Positions 1-12,400 of a stretch of DNA of 64,000 bases are shown one piece after another (within the stretch, counting starts at the first letter, position 1; every line of letters starts with the position of its first letter). Below the pieces are notes generated by a model that saw only the letters and a program-made list of their open reading frames with translations, searched no databases and had not been told where the DNA came from. Both the position numbers and the translations under genes were made by a program. This DNA is from Osmia lignaria lignaria. Taxonomy: Eukaryota; Arthropoda; Insecta; Hymenoptera; Megachilidae. Where the stretch lies: NCBI RefSeq assembly GCF_051020975.1, contig NC_135040.1, positions 3,527,501 through 3,591,500 of the forward strand. The letters are read 5' to 3'.

Positions 1-679
1 TACGATTCTCCATTAGATGAAGCATTAAAAAGTAATATCTTTGGTGACATTTTTAAATTTTTCTTTTACTTCATTTAAATATGAATAAATGATTCGAGAA
101 CTTGTTCTGTGTCTGTAAAGCACCTTTTTATAAAGATACCTTGCACTATTTCACTTTGTTCATAAATGAGCAAGTTTTTCAATCAAAATATGATTTGATG
201 AATTAATTAAAAATTGTAAAAACTAAACTAATTTAAAATTTATAGACTATTTATAATACCTGCGTACGTAATGTATAACATTTGTGTGTCTCGTAACAAT
301 AACCTGTAATAAATTAAGCACAATACTAATAGTAAGTTAATAAGTTAATGACTACTCAATGTTATATCATTCTCTCGATTGAATACAGAATGAATAAATA
401 TGTATGAATACCATACAGATATATTGGTTAATAAATTAACAATATTAAAATTAATTTTAGCGAGCAATTTTTCAATATTCAAAATCTATTATTCACAGCA
501 AGGGGGACTATTAATTCCCACGAATTAATTAAAGTGTTAGAAAACAATATTAACAGATTCATCAATCATTTCCACTGTTTTAATCAACGGAATCAATTGA
601 TATAAAAGAAAAACCATGCAACAGTGTACCGTAAAGAATAAACGTCCAAAATCCAGTCGAAAGTGTATCCTCCTGTAAA
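1..679. other. AT-rich sequence, 3' flank of the minus-strand JHBP gene
   Basis: No open frame, RNA gene or clear repeat is visible here. The part nearest 679 should hold the 3' UTR of the minus-strand JHBP gene that stops at 680. I could not pick out a convincing minus-strand AATAAA in the first few hundred bases. Confidence 0.5.
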
Positions 680-3600
680 TTAATTAACAGGAAGATTTTT
701 GTACATTTTATAAATCATTGCGTCGGCTGTTCTGTCGTTTAAAGCTTTGGTTGCCAGGTCATCGGCGAGCATGGCAGCTACGGCTTCGGCAGCCATCAAA
801 CCTGTGAACGAAAGTCAACGTGAAACTATTATCAAGCGAATTCGTATGATGAACGTGGTTGATTGCGGGGGTGCATGAAAATGTTGCAGAAAGCGGACGC
901 TTTTACTTTGCTTGATCGAAGTCGATGCACTCGTTGACCAGCACTTTTACCTTCTTCCTTTCGTTTCCTGGATTTCTTAACGATTTACCAATCATTCACT
1001 GCGAAGCACTGTTCTCCAATTTAAAAATTTAATATTTTCTTATGAGAAAATCTCGATATTCTCTCTGTTTGCTTTTGAAAATTACTTAAAAAATAAAGAA
1101 TCATGGTCACGTGTGGAAAATTGAAGGTGTAGGGAAAAATAAAAGAAAGCGTTCGCGAACCGGCTCGTTTTACATAATTCCTTGGCTCGAACGCGACTTT
1201 CCGATCGATTGACATCGACTTTTCTATTTGGAATTTCTCATTTCTATTGGTCTCTTTGGTAATTGCTAATTACGGAAGAACACCGGTCGCACATGACGCA
1301 ACGAAAACAGACGAAACCGCTTTTACGTAATTGCCTGGAACCGGCTTGCATTGTCGATGCCCGCGCTGTTTGGATTCTGCCGAGTTACCAACACTTTTCA
1401 CTGTTATTTCCCTCGTGAAAAGCCTTCCTTCCTGTTTACGATTTACACTAATCGTAAGAAGTTTCCGTAGATCGATTCGTTTAATTAAAGAAGGAGGAAG
1501 CTGATTCCACATTTGACAATGAATGAAAGTTAATTAATAAAAGGTAATTAATGAAAATGAATCAATAAAATAAATGAAAGTTAATTAATAAAAGTTAATT
1601 AATGAAAATGAATCAATAAAATAAATAAAAGAGAATTAATAAAAGTTAATTAACGAAAATGAATCAATAAAATAAATAAACGTTAATTATTAAAAGTTAA
1701 TTAATGAAAATGAATCAATAAAATAAATGAAAGTTAATTAATAAAAGTTAATTAATGAAAATGAATCAATAAAATAAATGAAAGTTAATAATGCATACTT
1801 ACCGTGGGTGAGAATCGATTTTACTGGTCCCTCCTCGTCCATTCCCTGAAGGGAGACGTTTTGCTTTTTGGCATTTAATTTGCTCCTGGCTGCGCGTACA
1901 ATTAAAACGTCCTGATCCTTCATCTTCTTCAATTCTATAGTGAAGTCACCTACCAGCTCGCCTAAACATTTTTAATTATCTTCATTTAATTACATATCTG
2001 ACGAGGCACAGAATTCTAAGATTTCTCTATTGGAAAATGTTTTCTTTTTTTTTTTTTTTTTAATTTTGCAATGACTCAAGTTGTCCTTGCGGGCAAATGC
2101 TCGCTTATCAACTAATAAAAATTATCTTGACGTTGCCAACATGAATGTATGGATTCCTCTATTGGAAAATGTTTAATTATTCATTTTTCTAATCTTGGAT
2201 GGCGGACCATGGAGAGAGGCACAATTATAATTATTTTCGTTTCTTAAATTTTACACTGTTCCTTCCAAAATTATTCTTCCCATATATAAAACTCTTGTTC
2301 AAAAATTGAAAGAAAATTTTCTTACTGAAGTTGCCACTGAGTTTTCCAGTTCCTCTAATCAATTCCTTTCCAACTTTTCCATTCAACTGATAATCCGACT
2401 TGATGCGAAGTTCAGGAGCACGTATCTTCAAGATCACGTGCATCACGTCGTCCTTGAATAAACAGCAATAGGATTAATTTAACCCTAAATCATTATTCTT
2501 TTCAATGCTTACATCAGTCTCGTTTTCTTTATGGGCACGTTTGTATCTCTTTCCCAGTTCAACTTTTTCATTCGCAGGATTTCCACCATAGTGATAAAGC
2601 AGTTGCATTCCTTCCTCGAAGTACCCTTCCTTCTCCTGATAATTCCTCGCGTACCTAGTCAAATTATTCAGGTCCTTCGAATCGAAGGCAGCCTTCACTG
2701 CCTCGTTCCTCTTTGTCAATGGCTCTCCCTCGGTGCAGTTATGGCTGATGCCCTTTCTACCTTCCAAAATTTCCTATTTCCAGAAAATTAATAATTTCAT
2801 TAAAGGCCCCAAAAAGAAATCAATTTTCAGCCAAGTACCTTCCGCACATCCTTCATTCCGAACACCTGAGCATCCTGCTTAGACTCGATCCTTCCATTTC
2901 CGAATCGTTTCACACTGCCATTATTATTCCCATCCGCATAAACGATATCGATATACCCCGGCTGTTTCTCCAGTCTCCTATTTTCACCTTGGTACACCTG
3001 TTCCCTGCCAATATACGGAGGGAACACCCTCGGATCCTGCCTCCTCTCAACATTCTCAGAAGCTGAAGTTTCAGGATCCTCGTATCTCGTTTCGCTTCTC
3101 CTGCCACTGTGGTAGCCTCTCCTCTGGCTCTCCCTAGCCTCTCCCCGTCTCTCTCCAAAGGAAGCAGACCTACCTTGATCGTACATCTCCCTCTGCTCCT
3201 GGTTTCTCGCATTCAGAGCAGCATTAATAGCACTCATCGCATAGATCATCTGAACGTCCGCAGGATACCTCATGTTCGCAACGATTTGACTGGTGTCCTG
3301 TTTCGATACCACTTTAGCGCCCTCCATGCTGAAGGTTCCGTAATTTGAATCCTGAGGAGAGTTTTCAGATCGCTCAGGCTTTTCCTTCATTTTATCCGCT
3401 TGGATCTTCAACAGGAACGGATCGTACTGTCTGAATCTATCGAAACGGCTGTCCTCCGGGCTGGTCATGATCTTGCTCTCCTGGTTGGTAGCCGAGACGA
3501 TGGCTTCGAAGCTCTCGTTCTGGAGCTTCGGTTCCTTGATCAGAGTGTGGAATCTGTACCTGATGGAGTCCAGGTCCCTCAGATCGCTGTAGCTCACGTA

Positions 3601-3906
3601 TCCTGCCTCCAGCTCGCTCAGGTTCGACTTCAATCGTCCCCTAGCGATGTGGATGCTGTCCAGAGTGGACTCGTTCAGCCCGGTGATCTCCACGTTCCTC
3701 AGGATTATCCTATAGCTGGTGTCTCCTTCCGACTGGTCCACCTTGATCACTGGGACTTTCAAAGGGTCTAGTTTACCCGTTTTGGAGAATCCTCCCGTGA
3801 GTAACTTGGTCCAGAGTTCCTGGGACATCTGCAACAATGAACCTTGACATTTGACCAAGGATACAAAAAGTGCAACCAGGTACAGTGTCCTCAGTATCTT
3901 CGCCAT
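680..3906 (-). CDS. Divergent JHBP/takeout-domain secreted protein with long low-complexity insertion (5 exons)
   Basis: Exons on the minus strand: 3906-2839, 2773-2513, 2452-2326, 1961-1803 and 801-680. All introns are GT-AG and phases join without a stop, giving 579 codons (578 aa). The start MAKILRTLYLVALFVSLVKC is a typical signal peptide, so the product is secreted. Residues about 25-140 look like the first half of a haemolymph JHBP fold (KLDPLKVPVIKVDQSEGD, then a strand NVEITGLNES), and about 445-578 look like its second half (KIRAPELRIKSDYQLNGKVG ... GKLSGNFS). Between them lie roughly 300 residues rich in Arg, Glu, Gln, Ser and Tyr with no recognisable domain. The N-terminal cysteine pair of ordinary takeout proteins is missing; the mature protein has only one Cys, in exon 2. 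JHBP-family proteins bind hydrophobic ligands in a long groove. Binding here is inferred only, and the ligand is unknown. Normal family length is about 250 aa, so this one is more than twice as long. Confidence 0.8.
1522..1791. repeat. 51-bp minisatellite, about 5.3 copies, in intron 4 of the minus-strand JHBP gene
   Basis: A unit beginning aatgaaagttaattaataaa and containing gaaaatgaatcaataaaata recurs every 51 bp from 1522 (1522, 1573, 1624 and on) with a few substitutions. It ends about ten bases from the splice donor of exon 4 at 1802. Confidence 0.9.
2197..2300 (+). repeat. Dispersed repeat, copy A (core ggcggaccatggagagagg)
   Basis: This is one of four copies in the window sharing the core GACGGCGGACCATGGAGAGA followed by an AT-rich tail with a ttttacactgttcc motif. 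The others start near 5059, 11980 and 41560. It lies in intron 3 of the minus-strand JHBP gene. Confidence 0.7.
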
Positions 3907-4212
3907 TTTTGCTGATTTTTCTTCTTGGTTTTTTGAGACACTTCACTGCTGCGTTTCGATCTGCCAGACGTAAACGGGCTTGAATAATAAGAGAGTGACG
4001 ATGGTAATCACGATGAAGACGAAGAGGAAGCAGAAGAGGGCGACGCACATCAACACTCGTGGGTGAAGGCGAACGATTTCCTGCGATTCCAGGATGATCG
4101 ATCGAATGTCGATCAGAAATCACGGCGAAAGATCATCGGATGTTTGGTTCGAACGTACGGTCCGAGAGTGTGGACGAGGAAAAATGTCGTTCGTCAGCGA
4201 GTACGCCGGACG

Positions 4213-4220
4213 TTTTTATA
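4213..4220 (-). promoter_or_regulatory. TATA box, likely promoter of the minus-strand JHBP gene
   Basis: Read on the minus strand, the sequence is gTATAAAAAcg, a strong TATA match about 310 bp upstream of the ATG at 3906. Transcription would start near 4185-4190, leaving a 5' leader of about 280 nt. No RNA evidence is available. Confidence 0.5.
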
Positions 4221-5413
4221 CTTCTTGCTGGAAGGGCATCGAAACTGGGCCATGGACCAGAGATTCTTGACGCGCATCAACTAGGTGATGTCTCTAGTTG
4301 CTACTCTTTCTTCTTCTTCTTCTTCAGACGCTGTCCTCTTAAGCTGAGCTCCCGTTGCGAGCTTATACAGGGCAAGGTCCTTCCCCGACCTTAAGTGGTA
4401 AAACCATCGACGACGATGGTCTGGGTGCAAAGCCGCAAATAGTACGCCATAGTTGTTCGGAATTACGTAATGGATTCTTCTTAAATGTACATCGCCGCGG
4501 GTACGCTTGTTCTGCATCTTTGTGTTTAATGGGGAGTGGCGAGGTGTTATAGATCGACTTGGTCATTTTATTTTAACGCGTTAAATGTTGGGGGGATCAT
4601 CGATGGAGCAGCAAATTAGATATTCTGAAATGATTAAAGAATATTATTTTTAGTTAGCAAATTTAATAAATAAAAAATTAATTTAATTTAATTTAAAAAA
4701 AACTAGATATCATTAAAATTGAATAATATCTAATCTCTAAATATATTTATCATTTTAATTTCACAAAAAAAATTTTATATACTTAACCCTTTTAATTTCG
4801 AGATATTTAACTAATAAAAGATTTTTAAATCAACTCTGATACCAAAGGTACAAAATTTTACTTTATTTATAAAAATTTTAAAATTTCATTACTATATTTA
4901 TAAATAAAATTTATTATTTCTTAAAATTTACTTTAACTTTTCATTATTATAAAAGCTTTTTCTAATATATTTTTATTTAATTCACAGTTCGTTTCACAGT
5001 AGTGAAACGAATAAGAAGTTTAAAGTTTGATATTAATTATTCCTATTCTGATCTCTTCGACGACGGACCATAGAGAGAGTCCCATTGTTTTCTAAGTTTT
5101 ACACTGTTCCCTTACAAAATTATTTCTCCAATATACGAATCCCTTTCACTAGAAAATTATACATTTAATTTTAGCTTATTATATTTTAATTAATGTACAA
5201 TAATTAATTTGCTGGACTGCTGAAAATATAACAAGAAAAATGCGACAAGCGTGATGCAAATATAGAGCCAAAGACTTGTGCAATCCGTAAAAGGAAGTGG
5301 AAGCGAAATAGAAATAACAATGTCAGCGCATTGTCGATCGATGGCACGTACGCAATTTTCGATGACAAACACAGTTTGGAATTATTCCGTGATCGGACCT
5401 CCTCGTAGCAACA
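4221..5413. other. Intergenic region between divergent JHBP genes
   Basis: This is mostly AT-rich, with a small (TTC)n tract at about 4305-4326, a GC-richer stretch up to 4560 and dispersed-repeat copy B at 5059-5150. It separates the minus-strand JHBP gene from the plus-strand one and must hold the promoter of the latter. No convincing TATA box was found for that gene. Confidence 0.5.
5059..5150 (+). repeat. Dispersed repeat, copy B
   Basis: CGACGACGGACCATAGAGAG is followed by a tail (ttttacactgttccc ... acaaaattatt) that aligns over about 90 bp with copy A at 2197. Confidence 0.65.
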
Positions 5414-6535
5414 ATGAAGATCCAGAAATCTTTGACAATTCTTTTTCTATACATTTATTCATCTGCTTCTTCACCGATTCCAGAAATTCGTGAGTATTGT
5501 ATTTCATAAAAAGACTTCTTTGCTTTTGATTGAAACCTATTTCTTTTTTTTTCAATTAAAAAAATTTAATGACATACTTCTCAGATGCCAAGTGCATAAG
5601 CCTGCATCTGGAGCGCGCACATTTAATTCACGATGATTCGTACAGAAAATCATGCAATGAACATTCAAAGTATTCAGGTTTACTGCACGAGCGTGTCTAA
5701 TTTTAATTCTCGACAAGTTTAACGACAAATTAATACCGCAACTTCTCGATTTGCAATTGTAATTAATTTTTGGGTCCACTTTAATTTTCAGCATCATTTT
5801 TAAAAGTATGTCATCGAAACGATCCACAGCTCAGCGACTGCATCAAGGAAAGCATCAACTTGTTAAAACCGTACTTGAAAAATGGAATTAAAGAACTTCA
5901 AGTTCCACCGTGTGAACCTCTTCATATTAAAAATATTGACATCGATCAAAGCTCTGGACCTATTTACGTTCATGCGAAATATAAAAATATATCCATCTTT
6001 GGAGGAACTAATACCATACCAAAAAGCATCAAGTAAGTTCATTCAGTTTCAATTCTAATTGAACAAATTAATTAATGAATCTTCTTTCATTAGACTGGAC
6101 TTCGATAAAAACCGAATGAGACTGAAGTTGTATATTCCAAGGCTCGAGATGATTACTAATTACAATCTTGACGGCAAGATAATGATGCTGCCGATCACAG
6201 GAAATGGTGTAGGACACGGAAACTTCACAGACATCGATGCAATTATCACCTTGCAGATGGAACGATACAGAAATCTGGATACACAATTGATTCATCAAAA
6301 AGTAGACGATATTTACGTGGATTTTGAAATAGGTCGTGCAACTGTGCACCTGGAGAATTTATTCGATGGCGATGCTACCATGTCCAGTGCCATGAATTTG
6401 TTTTTAAATGATAATTGGAGAACAGTCGTGGCGGAGATCAAACCGAAACTCGAAGAGACCATAGGCGAATTGATTAAGAATTTTATGAATAATATTTTCT
6501 CCGTGTTCCCCGAGGATTCTTTATTACCACCGTGA
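5414..6535 (+). CDS. Takeout-like JHBP-domain secreted protein (3 exons)
   Basis: Exons 5414-5489, 5792-6032 and 6094-6535 have GT-AG introns and continuous phase, and encode 252 aa, the usual length for takeout proteins. Exon 1 encodes a signal peptide (MKIQKSLTILFLYIYSSASS). Exon 2 opens with the family cysteine pair C-x7-C (VCHRNDPQLSDCIKESI) and a third Cys in VPPCEP. The second takeout motif near the C terminus is present (LFDGDATMSSAMNLFLNDNW, then an amphipathic helix). Family members are secreted into haemolymph or chemosensory lymph and carry small hydrophobic molecules, and some affect feeding or mating behaviour. The ligand cannot be told from sequence. It lies head to head with the divergent JHBP gene and upstream of a third family member. 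Confidence 0.9.
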
Positions 6536-9040
6536 TGGATTTTTATTGTCTGAAGAAAAGGTGTACGTTTTTGGAAAAAATAAAATTTTTAATTATATGC
6601 CTTTGTCTCTTCCTGTCTCTTCCTAGGATATCTGGTTCCTCCTCGAAAAATTCTATTTTATCGATGGATTTTGATTATAGAATTAGTACAGAATCATTTG
6701 CATATAATTATAAATGATTTGATTAAATATTTGAAAGCGTATAATTAATAGAATTAATTAATTTTTGGTAAAGGTAACACTAAAGAAAAATAGAGCTACT
6801 TTATTCAAAATAAAATTTTTTGAGTGAAATTAAAAAAGAAGTTTTTTAAAATTTCATTAACAGTTATTTTTTTATCTAAATGTTTAAGTCCAGTACACGC
6901 CTAGTAGAAGATAACCATTTTCTGTGAGTGTAAGGTGGAGTGCCATGTTACAGGCGCAGTTTTCAACTTGATTTATTTACTGTTCTGTTTATAAAAATTG
7001 ATATCTATTTCTTTCAAGTTAATTAAGCTTCCCTATTAATACCAAAAACCTTGTGTCCTGAAACTTCTTTCTTAAGCAATAAGTTATTTGCGTCGCGTTC
7101 GAATTGTAAATTACAGTCTGAAACGAAGTAATTATTTTAATATTAGCTTCCGAGATGAGCATAATAATCTTACAGAATTACTGCTTTCGTAGTATAATGA
7201 CGTTCTTGTGAAAGAGGAAATTAAAAAACGTTCGAGAAAAAAGTAAGAGTACCTTGATGTAATTTTTGCTCTACTGAGCGACTTATAAATATTTTTTACT
7301 GCGAGTGTTCTTTAAGATATTGAAAAATTCCGTCCATTTATATGGAGAGACTGTTACAAATTAACAAGAAGCCACTTAATAAATATGTAAAATATAAAAA
7401 TCAATTTTGCAAATCATTTTATATATCAAAAAAATGTCGAATGTTTTGCTTACATAATGAATGAGAATGAAACGAAAGAGAATTTCTTCAGAAAATTTCG
7501 ATACTTGTTACATAATTAAATAGCTACTAGTACTAATCTCTATTTATGTAACATCATTTCTTTGTGCTATAATTCTAAAAAATGAAATCATATTGACAGT
7601 AATAAGAGTAGCAATAATAATTATTACCAGTGTCATTTCTTTTTAATGAATACTATTTTTTATAAAATATGAAAGTTCATTTTATAATCACCGGACAATT
7701 TTTTCTCTAAAAACTTGTATCAAGGTGACATGGAAATTTCTTAAAAATCAAACATCTTTTTTTGATCCAGTAAATGTCAAAATATCTCATGGAAAGATCT
7801 TAAGGATCATTAAGATCGTTCACGGGTCGACGAGTCTCAAAAGCATCGCAACATCTGATTTGCATTTTCCAGATGCTCCTATCTTTTTTTCTAATACGTT
7901 AGAAAGCCATCTAAATTAAAGATACAACCGTGGACAGGTCGAAGGATGTCTGGTGAGCAATAAATTAGGCAACCTTCTGTTTTGGGATTTCTCCAATTGC
8001 TGTGAAACCAGAAAGTTTCAAGGTGTTCAAACAATCGAGAGGACTTGAAATTAGAAGAGTCGCAAAGATCCTTTTCACGCAAAAACCAATAATAGAGCCA
8101 GGAAGTTAGGTGAAATTCTTCGAAATTTCAGACAAAGATGTGTGAGAACTTTCGACGATTAGAAATAATTGAAAAATTAATTTAAAAGCTTAAGATTGAA
8201 TTAGATTCTCCAGAAAGAAAATACTTGCAAAATCCACCATTCTTTGTTCCTTATTTCCGAGTAATTTGTCTTGTATGCAGCTCACGTGTTCCATCAAGGA
8301 CCAATTCGAAAAGACAATGCGATATTAAAAATTCATGGTCAGCTATGCAGTGAATAGAAGATCGTGACTTACTGTTATTGTGTATTAATATCGTCCGACG
8401 ATGTTACTTGAAAATAAATCATCGACTTTTGCATGATTATTCTATTAACAATTTAATGTTGCTCAAGAAAATCGTGGATAGGATGGCATGGGAGTAGGAA
8501 ATACGCGAAACAAAACGAGAATTTCATAAGAAACGGGATGGTTGTGATCCCACCATGGGATTGATGTCATTAAAGCAGCAGTAATGACTCGTTTTGATGA
8601 TGTAGAGCTCTTGTAACGAACTAAAGCCGGTGTTACGCAAAGTATACTATTCATTCGAAGGTGTACAGTGTATGCTATTATCTTTTTGCCTATTATACAA
8701 TCGTCATGAGCTAATTTTAACCCTTTTGCATCCACGTGAATTTCATTTCAGACCTTCTTTTATTTTCATTTTCCAAATTTTGGAATATTATTTTTCGGAC
8801 TTTTGGAAAGTTTTTCCTTTCAAAATTTTAATATCCAATTTTGATCAATATACATAGGAATAGATTACAAGTGTCTTAATTAATATTAATGAGATCCTTT
8901 ATCTCAAAACGAACCGTAAATTTCCACAAAAGCGAATCACGAGGTTCGTAAGAGTCAGAATGCCGGTTCGAATGGTGGAAATAGAAAGAGGCGAACCCGT
9001 GGCGATGTTTAAAGCCGAACAGAAGTGGCCAAGGTAGGGG
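6536..9040. other. Intergenic, AT-rich, no gene seen
   Basis: Short open frames here (for example at 7725-7919 and 8463-8735) have no recognisable domain, no splice partners and composition like the surroundings. I see no repeat of note. Confidence 0.5.
6579..6584 (+). other. Polyadenylation signal AATAAA of the second JHBP gene
   Basis: AATAAA lies 44 nt past the stop codon of the second JHBP gene. This would give a very short 3' UTR; later signals may also be used. Confidence 0.4.
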
Positions 9041-9048
9041 AACACTCT

Positions 9049-9083
9049 CATATAAGACAGAATATGAAGGGAGTCCGTGTTTA
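9049..9083 (+). promoter_or_regulatory. TATA box and initiator, likely promoter of the third JHBP gene
   Basis: cATATAAGa at 9049-9057 is followed about 32 bp later by TTAGTTT, a match to the arthropod initiator (TCAKTY-like) with the presumed start at A9083. This spacing is typical. It predicts a 5' leader of about 338 nt before the ATG at 9421. Confidence 0.5.
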
Positions 9084-9420
9084 GTTTAACAGAGTCGATC
9101 CACCCAATCACCGCCTGTGAAATCCTTAATTAATCATCAATGTGTCTCATTTAAACAATGATATCAGAAGCATCGATCAAACGGAGTAATCTAACGAACA
9201 GTGAGAATCAAATCGACAATAAATCGAGTGTGTTTGAATAAAAGTGTATCAAGGATAGAAATAGATCATTGTCAAGGACCAAGGATATCGTACACATATT
9301 TATTCGGATTTTACAGGATTCTGATTGATGGAAGATACTGGAGGAATCTAATTCAAGGTCTTCGAAGTCAGGGAGTAATTTTCGTTGATACGTGGGCCTA
9401 ATTGGGGTTAATTAGTCAGG

Positions 9421-12400
9421 ATGATATCAGGATCAAGGATTGCTTGTGTGATGCTGGTTGGACTGTTAGCCGGTGAGCTGGTGTCCTGTCAGAAGAATGA
9501 TCCTGTATTGAACGAACCTGATTTCGAAACTCGTAAGTTTCTGTGATATTTTTTTATTTCAATTTTGTGTCAGCAAAGGTGATTTGATTGAAATTGAACA
9601 AAGTTTGATATTTTGGAAAATGATAATAATTATATTAAATAATAATAAAAATATTATTAAAATTATTAAGAAAATGAAATAGTACACAGACTAATTACTA
9701 ATGCAAATTAGACTCTAATTAAGTTAGCAATGAACCCTGCTACTCAGGAGGATATCTCAAACAAGTTACTAATTTTTCATGATAATTAAGTAATGAAACA
9801 ATCGATAGATGATGATGTAGATATCAGTGACACTTGATTCGATGCAAGTACAATTATGCAACCACTCTCAGGGTTTCTTGAAGGTTCGATCGTTCGAGAC
9901 TCATTTCCTTCAAATTAGCTTCATACCTGTCATAGACTTTTCTAATGAATAATAATTAAAAGGACATAATCCTGTCGATCAAGTAACAATAGAGTTTCTG
10001 ATCAACGTATATATACGTCCTTGAAAAATCAATTGAAATTGTGGAAATTTTAACTAAATTGAGCAATAAATATTTTGGAAGTCCAATTTCATTTAAATAT
10101 CGATGAATAATTGATGACTATTGAAACAGGTTAATGTGGATATCATCAAGAATTTCAATTTATAGCAATTTTAAGAAGCTAATAAATATTTATTATTCAT
10201 TATTAGTGGATAAATTTTATGGCGATACTAATGGCAATCACGTGTTAATTTTAATTAAATTTTTCACAAGTGAGATAATATTAAAAATTATTAAAATCCA
10301 TCTTTTTCCATTGATAAGACTTAGCTTCCTTTTTTTTTTTTCAAACGTAACAAGTCTTCATTCCAGACGTAACACGTAACAATGAGTCTACTCAATACTA
10401 AATCATTCCTAGTATTTTCCTTTTACAACCATTGAGCGTATCTGCCTTTCTCTTTCTTCGTGTAGGGTAATTGTGGGAAATGATTATATCACGGAAGCAT
10501 ATTCGCGTTTTTCTGTAAAATTGTTCTGTAGCAACATAGTAAGTACTTGAAAAAATTGCAGACAGCTAAACACTGTTTTCCTTGACAGACAGAATCGTTT
10601 AAATAATCGTAAATCGTACCGTGATACACCTGGAGTACCTGAAACGAATACTAATCGAAGAACAGCGCAATAACTTCGAAATTATTGATTGAGGGCACCA
10701 TATATAACCTGAATGATGAAAGCAAAGAAACCATCAATAAATTTTTCATTTCACAATTTCTGATTTTGTAAAATTCAATAATGCAAAGCATTATTAATAT
10801 TATGTATTATTATATACTATTATGATTATAATTATAATAAATAATATTAATAATGCAAAGCATTATTGAATTTTACAAAATCAGAAATTGTAAAATGAAA
10901 AATTAATTGATTATAATTAATAATATAAACGCGAACCTACCCTTATTTTCCATAACATCCCCATAGTAAATATTAAAAACACTAATTTTCACTTTCCCTT
11001 ACTTTTTCAACACTCAATCCCGAATTTTTCAAGAACAGCTTCCAAGCCCTCCAGCTCATTACCCACCCTATCAGCTTCGATTCTGCAATCATGTGGGTCA
11101 AACGATCACGATCACGACCACGGTGGAACCGTGTCCATCGCGCAATCGTGTTCAATTCGTGCGCAATTGGTTCCGTTTCGAAGTAAGAAAGCCGGTTAGA
11201 ATTCCGGGATGGTCTGATGGACATTCAGAGGTTGGTCGGTGGAAACGCTTAGAAAGACATCGCCTATTATGCGATGGCGTTGGTCACCGGCTGAAGATAA
11301 TGGTAACGGGCATGGCGTAACGGCTCTCGATGGTGCGGCGAAGGTTATGTCAGAGATTGCATAACGAGAAGCCAAGGATCGACGGCAATCGGTCGGAGAA
11401 AGTAGCGACGGATCTTACACGACGCACCGGTATCCTCGAAACGTTCCTCCTCTTCGTGTATAAACGCTTCGAGTGAAAGCGATAACGCGGTACGTACACC
11501 TCGGGTGCATCGAGTGGTCCAGATACTTATTATTATTATTTCGGTCTTCGATCCTTTAACGGTGTTACCAAATTTCGTCTGACGTCATCTTGCGAAGGTC
11601 GTCCTGAATTTTCGGACACCCCGTTCTATTTATGAATGTAGGGTAATTGGAAGACGCTACAGAGCGGGGGTGGACAAACCGTGACGCATTAATTGCGTGA
11701 TTAAATTATTCCTTTCCTCCCCTAAGCGAAGCAGATCCTATCCTCATCTCTATTTTTCAATCCTTAACCATAAACGTAAGAAGGTATAAAAAGTGCTCGA
11801 GTTATAGACGCATCTAAATTCGTCTGTGAAAATATTGGCGCAGGATATGCAAAAGGTTGACCACCCCTGGTACAGAGTTTCATTGAACACATGACACTAC
11901 ACGCATTGAAATTACTGACAATCATGAATGCACATTCTCTTCAATTCTACACGTATACAGGGGAATCTCATTAACCCCCGGACGGCGGACCATGGAGAAA
12001 GGCCCACTTTTAATTTCATTTCCTAAATTTTACAAATGAATACAAAGTAATAATTCATCGAGAAATAATAAATTCCAACAGGAAAATGAAAATCTATTCT
12101 TTATGACTTTGTGGTGCAAGTGGAAAAGAAAGTAGCGAAAAGTGAGCCTCGTAAATTTCCCCGACTGATGTAACAACGGTGTAATCATCGTGATCGGTTC
12201 GTATTGGAAGATTTAAAGAATTCCACGAGAGAAACGTAGTTTTCTACGTTAAACAGAATAAATTCTTACGATATTTGTCAGAATAATTTTGGAACAGGAA
12301 CAATTTTCAGAGTAGGAAGTTTGTTTTCTACAAAACTACCCCCTCAGGAATGTTTTAAATTATTAGCAGCTGTTCTGTCGGATAAACAAGTTTGATTTCT

